The position numbers and the translations under genes are program-made. This document shows positions 26,394-35,201 of a stretch of DNA of 64,000 nt, piece by piece (within the stretch, counting starts at the first letter, position 1; every line of letters begins with the position of its first letter). The DNA comes from CAVSWT01 sp963731745 (GTDB lineage Bacteria; Bacteroidota; Ignavibacteria; Ignavibacteriales; Ignavibacteriaceae). The stretch spans positions 1 through 64,000 of the forward strand of contig CAVSWT010000009.1 of assembly GCA_963731745.1 (NCBI GenBank). Reading direction: 5' to 3'. A model generated the notes under the pieces. That model was not told where the DNA came from. It saw only the letters and a list, made by a program, of their open reading frames with translations, and ran no database searches.

Positions 26394-26429
26394 AAAAAAA
26401 AAGCGTATTAAAAATAATACGCTTTTTTT
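26394..26429 (-). terminator. Bidirectional-type terminator downstream of clpC
   Basis: The near-perfect inverted repeat with stem core AGCGTATTA / TAATACGCT, an AAAA loop and A/T runs on both sides forms a terminator 27 bases after the clpC stop. Its symmetry means it could work in either direction. Confidence 0.9.
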
Positions 26430-26455
26430 GATGAGCTAAATCAATCTTAATTAAA

Positions 26456-28960
26456 TCAATTATCTTGATCAGTGGTCTTTTCTTTTGCTTTATCAGATAA
26501 ATCCATTTCAACATCATCATTTGTGAAAATAAGTTCTTCAGCATTTTCAGGATGCTTAGCGACTATTTTGGCTCCATCTTTAAATGAACCCCGCAATATT
26601 TCCTCTGCCAATGGGTCTTCAACATACTTTTGAATGGATCGCCTTAATGGTCGTGCACCAAATTTCTGATCAAACCCTTTATCAACTAAGAAATCTTTTG
26701 CGGATTGTTCGAGCTCAAGATGCATTTTATTTTCACGAATATTTTTCAATAGTTCTTTCAACTCAATATCAATAATTTTAAGAATATCTGCTCTTTCAAG
26801 ATTTCTGAAAACGATCGTTTCATCTATTCGGTTTAAGAATTCAGGATTGAACAATTTTCTCATCGCATCTTCAACAGTGCTTTTTAAGCTTGAATATTTA
26901 TCGGCTAAAGACTCGCCGCTAAATCCGAATGACCCGATATCTTTGATATCTCTGGTTCCAATATTGGAAGTCATAATGATTATGGTATTTTTAAAATCGA
27001 CTCTTCTACCAAAACTATCAGTTAAAACTCCATCATCAAGAACTTGAAGAAGAATACTAAAAATATCAGGATGTGCTTTTTCAATTTCATCAAAAAGTAC
27101 AACTGAATAAGGCCTTCTTCTAACTTTTTCGGTTAATTGCCCGCCTTCTTCATAACCAACATATCCGGGAGGTGCACCAACCAATCTTGATAGTGAGAAT
27201 TTCTCCATATACTCACTCATATCAATTCTAATCAATGCATTTTCAGAATCGAATAAATAGCGAGCTAATACTTTACATAATTCTGTTTTTCCTACACCGG
27301 TAGGGCCTAAGAAAACAAAACTTCCGATTGGCCTGTTAGCATTTTTTAATCCTGCGCGGGTTCTTCTGATTGCTTTTGAAAGTTTTTCAACTGCTTCATC
27401 TTGACCCACAATTTGCTCTTTAATAGATTCTGCCATTCTCAAAAGCTTTTCAGACTCTGTTTGCGCAACACGATTTACAGGAATCCCTGTCATCATGGCA
27501 ACAACTGTTGCAATATCTTCTTCGTTTACATCATAAATTATATCTTTGGTTCTTGCTTCCCATTCACGCTTGGCAATTTCCAAATCTGATTGCAAATTTC
27601 TTTCTTTATCACGCAACCTTGCGGCTTCTTCATAATCTTGTTTTTTAACAACTTGAGCTTTTTCAAGTCTTACTTTTTCAATATCGGTTTCAAGATCAAG
27701 CACATCTTGGGGAACTTCAAAATTACCCATATGCACCCGCGAACCAGCTTCATCTAAAACATCGATTGCTTTATCAGGTAAATGCCTATCGGTTATATAG
27801 CGATTACTTAATTTTACTGAAGACTCAATCGCATCTTTAGAGTATTTAACATGATGATGCTGCTCATATTTAAATTTAATATTATCCAATATCATTATAG
27901 TTTCTTCATAACTCGGTGGTTCAACCATAACTTTTTGGAATCGTCTATCAAGTGCGCCATCAGTTTCAATATATTTTCTATATTCATCAAGAGTTGTAGC
28001 GCCTATACATTGAATATCGCCTCTTGCTAATGCCGGTTTAAACATATTAGAAGCATCCAGAGAGCCTGAAGCTCCTCCGGCCCCAACAATAGTATGAAGC
28101 TCATCAATAAAAAGAATTACTTCACTTGCTTTTTCAAGTTCATTCATTAAAGCTTTCATTCTTTCTTCAAATTGACCACGGTATTTTGTACCGGCAACCA
28201 AGCCTGCCAAATCCAAAGTTACTACTCTTTTATCCTGAAGTATTCTTGGAACTTTCTTCTGAACAATTCTTAATGCCAATCCTTCAGCAATTGCGGTTTT
28301 ACCAACTCCTGGTTCACCAATTAAAACCGGGTTGTTCTTTTTCCTTCTGCTAAGAATTTGAGCAACTCTTTCAATTTCTTTTTCTCTGCCTACAACAGGA
28401 TCTAATTTATCTTCAATCGCAAGCTTTGTTAAATCCCTTCCAAAATTATCTAGAACCGGGGTTTTTGTTCTTTCAACTTTTTTATCCGGAGCAGGAACCT
28501 GGCCGCCGGTTTCTTTTGGATTTTTACTTGAAAGCATTGCATTCAATTCAGATCTAGCATTATCATAAGTAACATTAAATTGCTGCAGAATTTGAGTGGC
28601 AATGTTGTCTTCATCTCTTAATAAAGAGAGAAGTAAATGTTCTGTACCTATAACATCTGCTTTGTAGATTTTTGATTCAATTTGAGTAATTTTCAATACT
28701 TTTTCAGCTTGCTTCGTAAGCGGAATATTGCCAATTGTTAAAGTACCGCCTGAGGTTCTGACTGTGTCTTCAATTGCCTTTTTAAGTTTCATTAAATCGC
28801 AATCAAGGTTACGTAAAATTCTAACCGCAACCCCCTGACCTTCTCTAATAATACCGAGTAATAAATGTTCGGTGCCGATATAATCATGGCCCAGCCTAAG
28901 TGCTTCTTCACGGCTTAACCTAATTACATCTTGTAATCTATCCGAAAAATTTCCATCCAT
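26456..28960 (-). CDS. clpC: ClpC AAA+ unfoldase (ATP-binding subunit of Clp protease)
   Basis: This 834-residue protein is a Hsp100 unfoldase that feeds proteins to ClpP. It has two N-terminal Clp-N repeats (about residues 1-145), a first AAA domain with Walker A GEPGVGKT (215-222), a middle UVR domain ('VVKKQDYEEAARLRDKERNLQ'), and a second AAA domain with Walker A GPTGVGKT (near 555) and 'SRLVGAPPGYVGYEEGGQLTE'. The middle region and UVR motif mark ClpC rather than ClpB. No McsA/McsB or CtsR gene is next to it, so regulation must differ from Firmicutes. It is followed by a strong terminator and preceded by a long AT-rich gap. Confidence 0.97.
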   Translation of the reverse strand: MDGNFSDRLQDVIRLSREEALRLGHDYIGTEHLLLGIIREGQGVAVRILRNLDCDLMKLKKAIEDTVRTSGGTLTIGNIPLTKQAEKVLKITQIESKIYKADVIGTEHLLLSLLRDEDNIATQILQQFNVTYDNARSELNAMLSSKNPKETGGQVPAPDKKVERTKTPVLDNFGRDLTKLAIEDKLDPVVGREKEIERVAQILSRRKKNNPVLIGEPGVGKTAIAEGLALRIVQKKVPRILQDKRVVTLDLAGLVAGTKYRGQFEERMKALMNELEKASEVILFIDELHTIVGAGGASGSLDASNMFKPALARGDIQCIGATTLDEYRKYIETDGALDRRFQKVMVEPPSYEETIMILDNIKFKYEQHHHVKYSKDAIESSVKLSNRYITDRHLPDKAIDVLDEAGSRVHMGNFEVPQDVLDLETDIEKVRLEKAQVVKKQDYEEAARLRDKERNLQSDLEIAKREWEARTKDIIYDVNEEDIATVVAMMTGIPVNRVAQTESEKLLRMAESIKEQIVGQDEAVEKLSKAIRRTRAGLKNANRPIGSFVFLGPTGVGKTELCKVLARYLFDSENALIRIDMSEYMEKFSLSRLVGAPPGYVGYEEGGQLTEKVRRRPYSVVLFDEIEKAHPDIFSILLQVLDDGVLTDSFGRRVDFKNTIIIMTSNIGTRDIKDIGSFGFSGESLADKYSSLKSTVEDAMRKLFNPEFLNRIDETIVFRNLERADILKIIDIELKELLKNIRENKMHLELEQSAKDFLVDKGFDQKFGARPLRRSIQKYVEDPLAEEILRGSFKDGAKIVAKHPENAEELIFTNDDVEMDLSDKAKEKTTDQDN

Positions 28961-29525
28961 AGCTTTTTCCTATAATAAAATAAAATTCTAAAATATAATG
29001 TAATTTCTTTTTTATGTAATACTTAAAATTGTCGAAATTCTGTTATTTAACTTAACCCTAATATATAAATTGCGGATGCTTCAATCAAGGTAGCTAAATT
29101 TCAATCAATAAGCCACTATTTCTGTATTTAGTAAATTTAAATGTGTTAAAGAGACATAATTTTTTTTCAAAATAATGATCAAAAAATAATCCTCTTATTA
29201 AATAATAAAATTAGTTAAATATTCCCTTTTTTTTGAAAAAAAGTGTCACTTTTTAGGTTTAACTTTATAACATTTTAGTTTCAATTGGTAACCAAAATAT
29301 TTTACTACTGAGAATATTCTTTTTATTATTTGCAAAGTCAAATATTAAACTAAAAAACTTCAAAATTGTTTCAATGTTAAATATATTTTTGAATCGTCTC
29401 TAAGCATTTAAGGACATATTTATTTTATTTTTAATAATAAGTAGAATTACAACGTTAACTTCCTTAATTTGCTTAAATGATATTTTGATCTTAGAACAAT
29501 ATTTAATTCAAAGGGAGATAGTTTA
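28961..29525. other. Long AT-rich intergenic region between divergent clpC and floA
   Basis: These 565 bases hold no gene I can support. They contain two direct copies of TTCAATCAA (29080-29088 and 29100-29108) 20 bases apart on the clpC side, a 17-base palindrome AAAAAGTGTCACTTTTT (29238-29254), and long A/T runs. Promoters for both neighbours should lie here. There is no CIRCE-like element before clpC. A small RNA cannot be excluded. Confidence 0.5.
29384..29391 (+). promoter_or_regulatory. Candidate -7 promoter box for the floA operon
   Basis: TATTTTTG fits the TAnnTTTG consensus of Bacteroidota housekeeping promoters and lies 134 bases before the floA start. A TTG at 29366-29368 is closer than the usual spacing, so support is weak. 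Confidence 0.25.
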
Positions 29526-30515
29526 ATGGAAGCTCTTACTGGACTCTCGATAGTAATAATTATCCTTGTCATTTTTTTAATAATGATATTTTTATACTTC
29601 ATTCCAATAGGACTGTTTATTACAGCCTACTTTTCCGGAGTTAAGGTAAAAATTTTCAAGGATTTGGTTGGAATGAGGTTAAGAAAAGTTCCGCCTGTTG
29701 TAATTGTAAGAAGTATGATTACAGCTACTAAAGCTGGTTTAAAGGTGGATATGGGAAAACTTGAAGCACACTACCTTGCAGGCGGAAATGTCAATAAAGT
29801 AATAAATGCGCTTGTTTCTGCTGATAAAGCAAATCTTGGCCTATCCTTCGAGAGGGCAACTGCGATTGATCTTGCAGGAAGAGATGTACTCGAAGCCGTT
29901 AAAATGTCTGTTATTCCGAAAGTAATTGAAACGCCTGTTGTTGCTGCAGTTGCAAAAGATGGAATACAATTAAAAGCTATTGCTAGAATTACCGTTCGCG
30001 CAAATATTGATAGACTAGTAGGTGGTGCCGGAGAAGCAACTATTTTGGCCAGGGTTGGTGAAGGAATTGTTTCAACTATCGGTTCAAGTGATAATCATAA
30101 ACAAGTTTTAGAGAACCCTGATAGAATTTCTAAAAGCGTTTTAGCTAAAGGCCTTGATTCTGGTACTGCTTTTGAAATTTTATCAATAGATATTGCGGAT
30201 GTTGATATTGGACAAAACATCGGAGCAATTCTTCAAACAGATCAAGCTGAAGCAGATTTGAAAGTTGCTAGAGCAAAAGCAGAAGAAAGGCGTGCTGCGG
30301 CAGTTGCACTTGAACAGGAAATGATTGCAGAAGTTGCTAAACAGCGTGCAAGAGTTGTTGAAGCTGAAGCTGAAGTTCCCAAAGCAATGGCTGAAGCATT
30401 TCGTTCAGGGAATTTAGGTGTGATGGATTATTATAATATGAAAAATATTCAATCTGACACTGATATGAGAAATTCAATTTCCAAACCTGAAAAGAAAAAA
30501 GATACTGATCAATAA
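29526..30515 (+). CDS. floA: Flotillin-like protein FloA
   Basis: This 329-residue protein matches the FloA (formerly UPF0365/YqfA) family. An N-terminal membrane hairpin (about residues 5-35) is followed by 'SGVKVKIFKDLVGMRLRKVPP', an SPFH-like core ('VIETPVVAAVAKDGIQLKAIARITVRANIDRLVGGAGEATILARVGEG'), and a C-terminal Ala/Glu-rich coiled region. FloA organises fluid membrane microdomains and affects the assembly of membrane complexes. The stop shares one base with the next start (TAATG), and the third gene overlaps the second by four bases, so the three are one translationally coupled unit. The usual NfeD-type partner is not next to it. Confidence 0.96.
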   Translation: MEALTGLSIVIIILVIFLIMIFLYFIPIGLFITAYFSGVKVKIFKDLVGMRLRKVPPVVIVRSMITATKAGLKVDMGKLEAHYLAGGNVNKVINALVSADKANLGLSFERATAIDLAGRDVLEAVKMSVIPKVIETPVVAAVAKDGIQLKAIARITVRANIDRLVGGAGEATILARVGEGIVSTIGSSDNHKQVLENPDRISKSVLAKGLDSGTAFEILSIDIADVDIGQNIGAILQTDQAEADLKVARAKAEERRAAAVALEQEMIAEVAKQRARVVEAEAEVPKAMAEAFRSGNLGVMDYYNMKNIQSDTDMRNSISKPEKKKDTDQ

Positions 30516-31153
30516 TGGAAGACTTTATAAAATTTGTAATATGGGCTATTATAATTATTAGCTTCTTTAGCGGATTCTTTAAGAAAGATAAGGGGAAGAA
30601 AACACCTTCCCCGCCGCAGAGAAGGCCAAATATTCCTGATAGAAATCAATCAGAATCCTATTCAAATTCATCTTCAACTCAAACTTCAGGTTCAGGGCAA
30701 AATGATATTTTCAAAGAGATTGAAAAATTATTTAAAAATGAAAATACACCGCCTGCCATACCGGTTCCAGAACAGGAAAAGATTACAACAAAAAGTAAAA
30801 CTGCAATTGAAAAATCTCAATATGAAAGTACATTAAATAAAGAAAAAAGTTTCGAACATTATAAAGATGAATGGCATAAAGAATCTGTTGGCGAACATAA
30901 AGAAACTGCTTCCGAACATACACTTGAAACAAATTGGGATAAAGAAAAAAAGAAATTAGCAGATGCAAGAAAAAAAGTCAGTTCTAAAATAGAGGAAGAA
31001 GCTAAGCAATTTGAAAAGTTTTTAAATCAAGAAGAAAAATTTGATAAGTTGGCTTTCAATACTATTAAACAAAGACTAAAGCACCCGCAAAGCTTAAAAG
31101 AATTTATTGTCATATCAGAAATTATAGGAAAACCAAAAGCACTGCATAGATGA
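30515..31153 (+). CDS. Unknown membrane-anchored protein in the floA operon
   Basis: This 212-residue protein has one N-terminal transmembrane helix (about residues 5-21), then a low-complexity Pro/Ser/Gln-rich stretch, a Lys/Glu-rich helical middle (about 85-170), and a short C-terminal globular motif ending 'FIVISEIIGKPKALHR'. I recall similar short 'EIlGpPkAL' tails in other bacterial proteins, but I cannot name the family. The topology suggests an anchored protein with a long cytoplasmic tail. It is tightly coupled to floA (one-base overlap) and to the helicase gene (four-base overlap), so it is probably a FloA-linked partner. Function is unknown. Confidence 0.8.
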   Translation: MEDFIKFVIWAIIIISFFSGFFKKDKGKKTPSPPQRRPNIPDRNQSESYSNSSSTQTSGSGQNDIFKEIEKLFKNENTPPAIPVPEQEKITTKSKTAIEKSQYESTLNKEKSFEHYKDEWHKESVGEHKETASEHTLETNWDKEKKKLADARKKVSSKIEEEAKQFEKFLNQEEKFDKLAFNTIKQRLKHPQSLKEFIVISEIIGKPKALHR

Positions 31154-33150
31154 ACCAAAAAAAATATAAGCTGAAAAGATTACATGAAACGGGCTTGATT
31201 AAGAAAAGTATTGACGAAGCCCGTTTTGTTATTAATTATAAAGATGAATTAAATACTTCTCAATACGAAGCTGCTTCTGCCGTTGATGGCGCATATTTAA
31301 TTATTGCTGGAGCAGGGACAGGCAAAACCCGCACTTTGGTTTACAGGGTTGCTCGTCTTGTAGAAATGGGCTACGATCCAAAATCAATTTTGCTGCTTAC
31401 ATTCACACGAAAAGCAGCTAATGAAATGATGAACAGGGCAACAATATTACTGGATAACCGCTGTTCAAAAATCCTGGGAGGGACATTTCACTCATTTGCG
31501 AACTTAACTCTTCGCAGATATTCGAAAGCTGCGGGGCTTGATCCTTCTTTTACAATTCTTGATCAAGGTGATTGCGAAGATGTTATAAATTTAATTCGTT
31601 CACAAGCAGGATTAATCAGCAAAGAAAAAAGATTCCCAAATAAGCAGACTCTTAATAGAGTTTTCAGCTTGCATGTAAACACAAGCAGAAGAGTAGAAGA
31701 AATAATAGAAGAAAGTTATCCTCATTTTATTGATCAGCTTGATAAAATTTTAGATATTCAAAAAATATTTGTTGAATACAAAAGAAGAAATAATCTTCTC
31801 GACTATGATGATCTTTTAGTTTATCTAAAACATTTTTTATTCAATTTAAATCCAAGCACAAAAGCACTTCTTAATTCAATTAAATTTGTAATGGTGGATG
31901 AATATCAGGACACAAATAAGCTTCAGGCCGATATTGTTTTAGGATTAACTCAGCTTAATAAAAACATTATGGTGGTTGGCGATGATTCACAAGCTATTTA
32001 TTCATTTAGAGGGGCAAGCTTTAAAAATATAATTGAATTTCCAAAACTTTTTGAAAATGTAAAAATTATAAAGCTGGAAGAAAATTACAGAAGCATACAA
32101 CCCGTTTTGGATTTTACAAATCATATTATTAAAAATTCTATTGAAAAATATGACAAGCAGCTTTTCACCAGAAAAGCTGGCGGAGCGCTCCCCCAAATTA
32201 TTGCCGCATCAACTGAAAATTTGCAATCCAAATTTATTGTTGAAAAAATATTAGACTTACGTGAAGAAGGCATTCCTTTAAAAGATATCGCTGTGCTTTT
32301 CAGATCATCATTTTTTTCATTTGATCTGGAAATTGAATTAACTAAAGCAAATATTCCTTTTCAAAAATTTGGCGGGATGAAATTTGTTGAAACTGCACAC
32401 ATAAAAGACGTCCTTGCTTTCTTGAGAATTGCAGCTAACCCTAAAGATGTAGTAAGCTGGTACAGAGTTTTACTTTTGCATGAAGGCGTTGGTCCAAAAA
32501 CCGCACAAAAAATATTAGATGAATTGGCTACTGCGCGACTAACAATTAAAGCTAATCCCGATACACTTCCGTCTTTTAAGTACAACGATAAAATTGTTGG
32601 TCTCTTTAATCTATTATACAAACTTCATACAGATAAAACTCTGCCTTCTGAGAAGCTGCAAATGGTTTTAGATTATTATAATCCCTTATTCAAAGATAAA
32701 TACGATGATTTCAATAAACGCAGAAAAGACCTTGACATATTTCAAAATATAACTGAAAAGTATAAATCACTTGACAGTCTTTTAGCTGATATGGCAATTG
32801 AACCGATCATCGACAGCGTAATTGATGTTGAAGCAACAGATAAAGAAGATGAATACGTAACGCTTTCAACAATTCATTCGGCAAAAGGATTAGAATGGCA
32901 TTCAGTTTTTATTATTCATGCCGTTGAAGGATTTTTCCCGTCAAGCAGGTCGGTTGAAAATTTAGAATCGCTGGAAGAAGAAAGAAGATTAATGTATGTA
33001 GCTTCCACTCGAGCAAAACAAAATTTATTCGTTACTTATCCAATGAACTTATTTGACCGAGAAGCAGGTATGACTTTATCAAAACCTTCCCGTTTTATTT
33101 CCGAGCTTACTTCGGATCTTGCTGAAGGCTGGCTGCTTGATGATGAATAA
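31150..33150 (+). CDS. UvrD/PcrA-like superfamily 1 DNA helicase
   Basis: This 666-residue protein has all SF1A helicase motifs: Q motif near 'LNTSQYEAA', Walker A AGAGTGKT (residues 53-60), Walker B 'VMVDEYQDTN', motif III 'VGDDSQAIYSFRGA', motif IV 'LEENYRS', motif V 'STIHSAKGLEW' and motif VI 'EERRLMYVASTRAK'. It is shorter than PcrA/UvrD (about 720 or more residues) and lacks their C-terminal extension. It unwinds DNA 3' to 5', presumably in repair or replication restart. Its start overlaps the upstream membrane protein gene by four bases (ATGA), an unusual pairing with a membrane-organising operon. Confidence 0.95.
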   Translation: MNQKKYKLKRLHETGLIKKSIDEARFVINYKDELNTSQYEAASAVDGAYLIIAGAGTGKTRTLVYRVARLVEMGYDPKSILLLTFTRKAANEMMNRATILLDNRCSKILGGTFHSFANLTLRRYSKAAGLDPSFTILDQGDCEDVINLIRSQAGLISKEKRFPNKQTLNRVFSLHVNTSRRVEEIIEESYPHFIDQLDKILDIQKIFVEYKRRNNLLDYDDLLVYLKHFLFNLNPSTKALLNSIKFVMVDEYQDTNKLQADIVLGLTQLNKNIMVVGDDSQAIYSFRGASFKNIIEFPKLFENVKIIKLEENYRSIQPVLDFTNHIIKNSIEKYDKQLFTRKAGGALPQIIAASTENLQSKFIVEKILDLREEGIPLKDIAVLFRSSFFSFDLEIELTKANIPFQKFGGMKFVETAHIKDVLAFLRIAANPKDVVSWYRVLLLHEGVGPKTAQKILDELATARLTIKANPDTLPSFKYNDKIVGLFNLLYKLHTDKTLPSEKLQMVLDYYNPLFKDKYDDFNKRRKDLDIFQNITEKYKSLDSLLADMAIEPIIDSVIDVEATDKEDEYVTLSTIHSAKGLEWHSVFIIHAVEGFFPSSRSVENLESLEEERRLMYVASTRAKQNLFVTYPMNLFDREAGMTLSKPSRFISELTSDLAEGWLLDDE

Positions 33151-33236
33151 ACCCTCATTTTAAAATATCAAAGCTATTGCAATATCATCATTGAATAGGA
33201 TTATAATACGGCAAAAACAAAAAACTTTTAAAAGTA

Positions 33237-33998
33237 TTATACTCCGATGATCCTTTTCTTATATTCTACTAAAGCTCCTTCAAGCCTGTCTTTTGCAGTT
33301 GCATCGCCTGCATTATGTGATGGATGAATGTAAAGCTTAACTCCACGCTCCGCCAAAATTTCCGCAACCATTGTAATAGTCATCCACACAGAAGTAACAA
33401 AAGCCATGGTAGAAACAGGCCCAATTTTATCCACGTGATTTTTTAGAGGAACGGATGCATCTTCAATTGGTGCACAAGTGTCAACTACATAATCTGCTAA
33501 ATCAAAAATATTCTTTCCACATGAATGCCGTGTCTGTTTACCGCTTGCTGCACTTGCCGAGCCGTAAACTATTACTTTCATTCCCCTTTTTTTTGATTCC
33601 AGGGCAACGTCTATATTTACATTATTTATTCCTGAATGAGAAAACAGCCACATACAATCTTTTGAATCAAAATTATAACCTTTCATAATTTCAACACCGT
33701 AACCTTCTACCCTCTCAAGAAAAACAAATTCTTGTACATTCATACCATGTATAATATTTGTAAAAAATGTTAATGGTAATTCAACCATGGGATGAAAACC
33801 AACAAAGCCGCCAATACGCGGATACATTTCCTCAATTGGAATGGTTGCATGCCCGCAACCGAAAGTATGAACCCATCTTCCAGCTTGAATTGTGTCGGCC
33901 ATAACCATGGCTGCTTGTTTAATATTTTCTAATTGAGTGTTTTCTATTTTGTCCATCACATTTCTGGCGTTGTTTAACCATTGTTTTGCAAGTTCCAT
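33237..33998 (-). CDS. SIS-domain sugar-phosphate isomerase-like protein (UPF0309 type)
   Basis: This 253-residue protein has a SIS fold with the nucleotide/phosphosugar-binding pattern 'VHTFGCGHATIPIEEMYPRIGG' and 'LFSHSGINNVNIDVALESKKRGMKVIVYGS'. The overall match is to the UPF0309 SIS family, which tends to sit beside amino-sugar genes. It lacks the N-terminal domain of glucosamine synthase and the MurQ signature. A role as sugar-phosphate isomerase or deaminase-like enzyme is inference from context: it is the last gene of a leftward cluster with an MFS transporter, a ROK kinase and a NagX-type protein. The transporter gene ends 30 bases before its start. Confidence 0.85.
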   Translation of the reverse strand: MELAKQWLNNARNVMDKIENTQLENIKQAAMVMADTIQAGRWVHTFGCGHATIPIEEMYPRIGGFVGFHPMVELPLTFFTNIIHGMNVQEFVFLERVEGYGVEIMKGYNFDSKDCMWLFSHSGINNVNIDVALESKKRGMKVIVYGSASAASGKQTRHSCGKNIFDLADYVVDTCAPIEDASVPLKNHVDKIGPVSTMAFVTSVWMTITMVAEILAERGVKLYIHPSHNAGDATAKDRLEGALVEYKKRIIGV

Positions 33999-34028
33999 TA
34001 TTTTTTCATTCCTTATTTTTATTTATAA

Positions 34029-35186
34029 TTATTTTTTTATTTGATTTGATATTTTTTTTAGAGCTGCTGAAAAGATTAAAATCATAAATATTACGCTGGT
34101 TATTAACACTAATGGAAATTTGTCAATTCCGTAGTTTTGTGAAACTATTCCAACTAAGCCATTAATTAATGTATTTCCGATCAATGCGATGGTAATTACA
34201 AAACTGAATGCCGTGCCGGTTAGATTAGGATAAAGTTCGCCAACATATCCGAGTACGACAGGAAAACCTGGAGCAAACCCAATTCCTAAAAAAGCTATCC
34301 CGATATAAGCCCACAAAACACTTGAGGTTAATAATAAAATTATTCCGCCTGAAAGAATTAAAATCATGCAGCAGAATAGCACTACATAAGGTTTTGACTT
34401 TTTAAGTAAAAATCCTAAAACTAATCTCGCAAGCAACAAACTTGCATTTAGTATTGTAAGTGCCAGCAATGCTTTTTGTATATTTAATCCAATTCCCTGC
34501 TCAAGAAAACTTGTTGTCCAGTTATTTGTCATTCCTTCAAGAGCACTTTCAAAAAACAAAACAAAAGCAAAAAGCAGAAGTGTTACATTGAAAAGTTTCG
34601 GAATTTCTTTAATAGGAAAACCCTGCGCTTGTTTTGCTAAAGGAAACTTTATAAAAGTAAAATAAATAATCGGGATTATTATAAAATAACCTACTCCGGA
34701 AATTATTGTCGAATAAGAAAATGATTCAGACAATAAGCTGATTAGTGCAGGCATACCCATCGCCCCAATTCCAAAAAAGACTCCGAGAAAACTTAAATTA
34801 GCTCCTTTATCTTCAAATGAAATATCAGATACTAAAGCATTCGTTGCGCCATTAATTATCCCTCCGCCAAATCCAATAAAGAAGAAAGCTATTTGTACCG
34901 CAAAAAACGAAAATGAAAAAGCTATAAATTCAAAGGCTATTAAGATTAATATTGTGCTAACTATAAAAATTAATTTATAGCCGAATCTATCTGCTGATGG
35001 GCCAAATATTAGTGAACCAACTAAAATTCCGAATGGAAGAATAACAGTTAGCGAACCGGTAGTTACTTCGTTAAGGTTGTAGCTTTCTTTTATAAATGTA
35101 AGCACCGTTCCAAGTGAAAGGAACACCATCCCGAAAAGAAGCATCCCGATACAAGCGGCCGCAAAAACTAATTTTTTATTGTACAT
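34029..35186 (-). CDS. MFS transporter, probably for a sugar
   Basis: This 385-residue protein has 12 predicted transmembrane helices and major-facilitator features, such as 'GILVGSLIFGPSADRFGYKLIF' (the loop 2-3 signature G-x-x-x-D-R-x-G-x-K). A second related loop occurs in the other half near 'LVLGFLLKKSKPYVVL'. Its layout resembles the FHS/sugar-type MFS carriers used for hexose or N-acetylhexosamine uptake in Bacteroidota, but the substrate cannot be read from the sequence. It lies 15 bases after a ROK kinase gene and before the SIS gene, which fits uptake of the sugar that the kinase phosphorylates. Confidence 0.88.
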   Translation of the reverse strand: MYNKKLVFAAACIGMLLFGMVFLSLGTVLTFIKESYNLNEVTTGSLTVILPFGILVGSLIFGPSADRFGYKLIFIVSTILILIAFEFIAFSFSFFAVQIAFFFIGFGGGIINGATNALVSDISFEDKGANLSFLGVFFGIGAMGMPALISLLSESFSYSTIISGVGYFIIIPIIYFTFIKFPLAKQAQGFPIKEIPKLFNVTLLLFAFVLFFESALEGMTNNWTTSFLEQGIGLNIQKALLALTILNASLLLARLVLGFLLKKSKPYVVLFCCMILILSGGIILLLTSSVLWAYIGIAFLGIGFAPGFPVVLGYVGELYPNLTGTAFSFVITIALIGNTLINGLVGIVSQNYGIDKFPLVLITSVIFMILIFSAALKKISNQIKK

Positions 35187-35201
35187 ATTTATTTAAATAA
35201 T

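Noticed and set aside
28126..28353. Open frames antisense to clpC (also 26584-26775, 26847-27047, 27401-27589)
   Set aside because: They mirror conserved AAA domain coding sequence and have no independent support.
28961..29525. CIRCE or CtsR operator before clpC
   Set aside because: No inverted repeat matching TTAGCACTC-N9-GAGTGCTAA or a CtsR heptad pattern was found.
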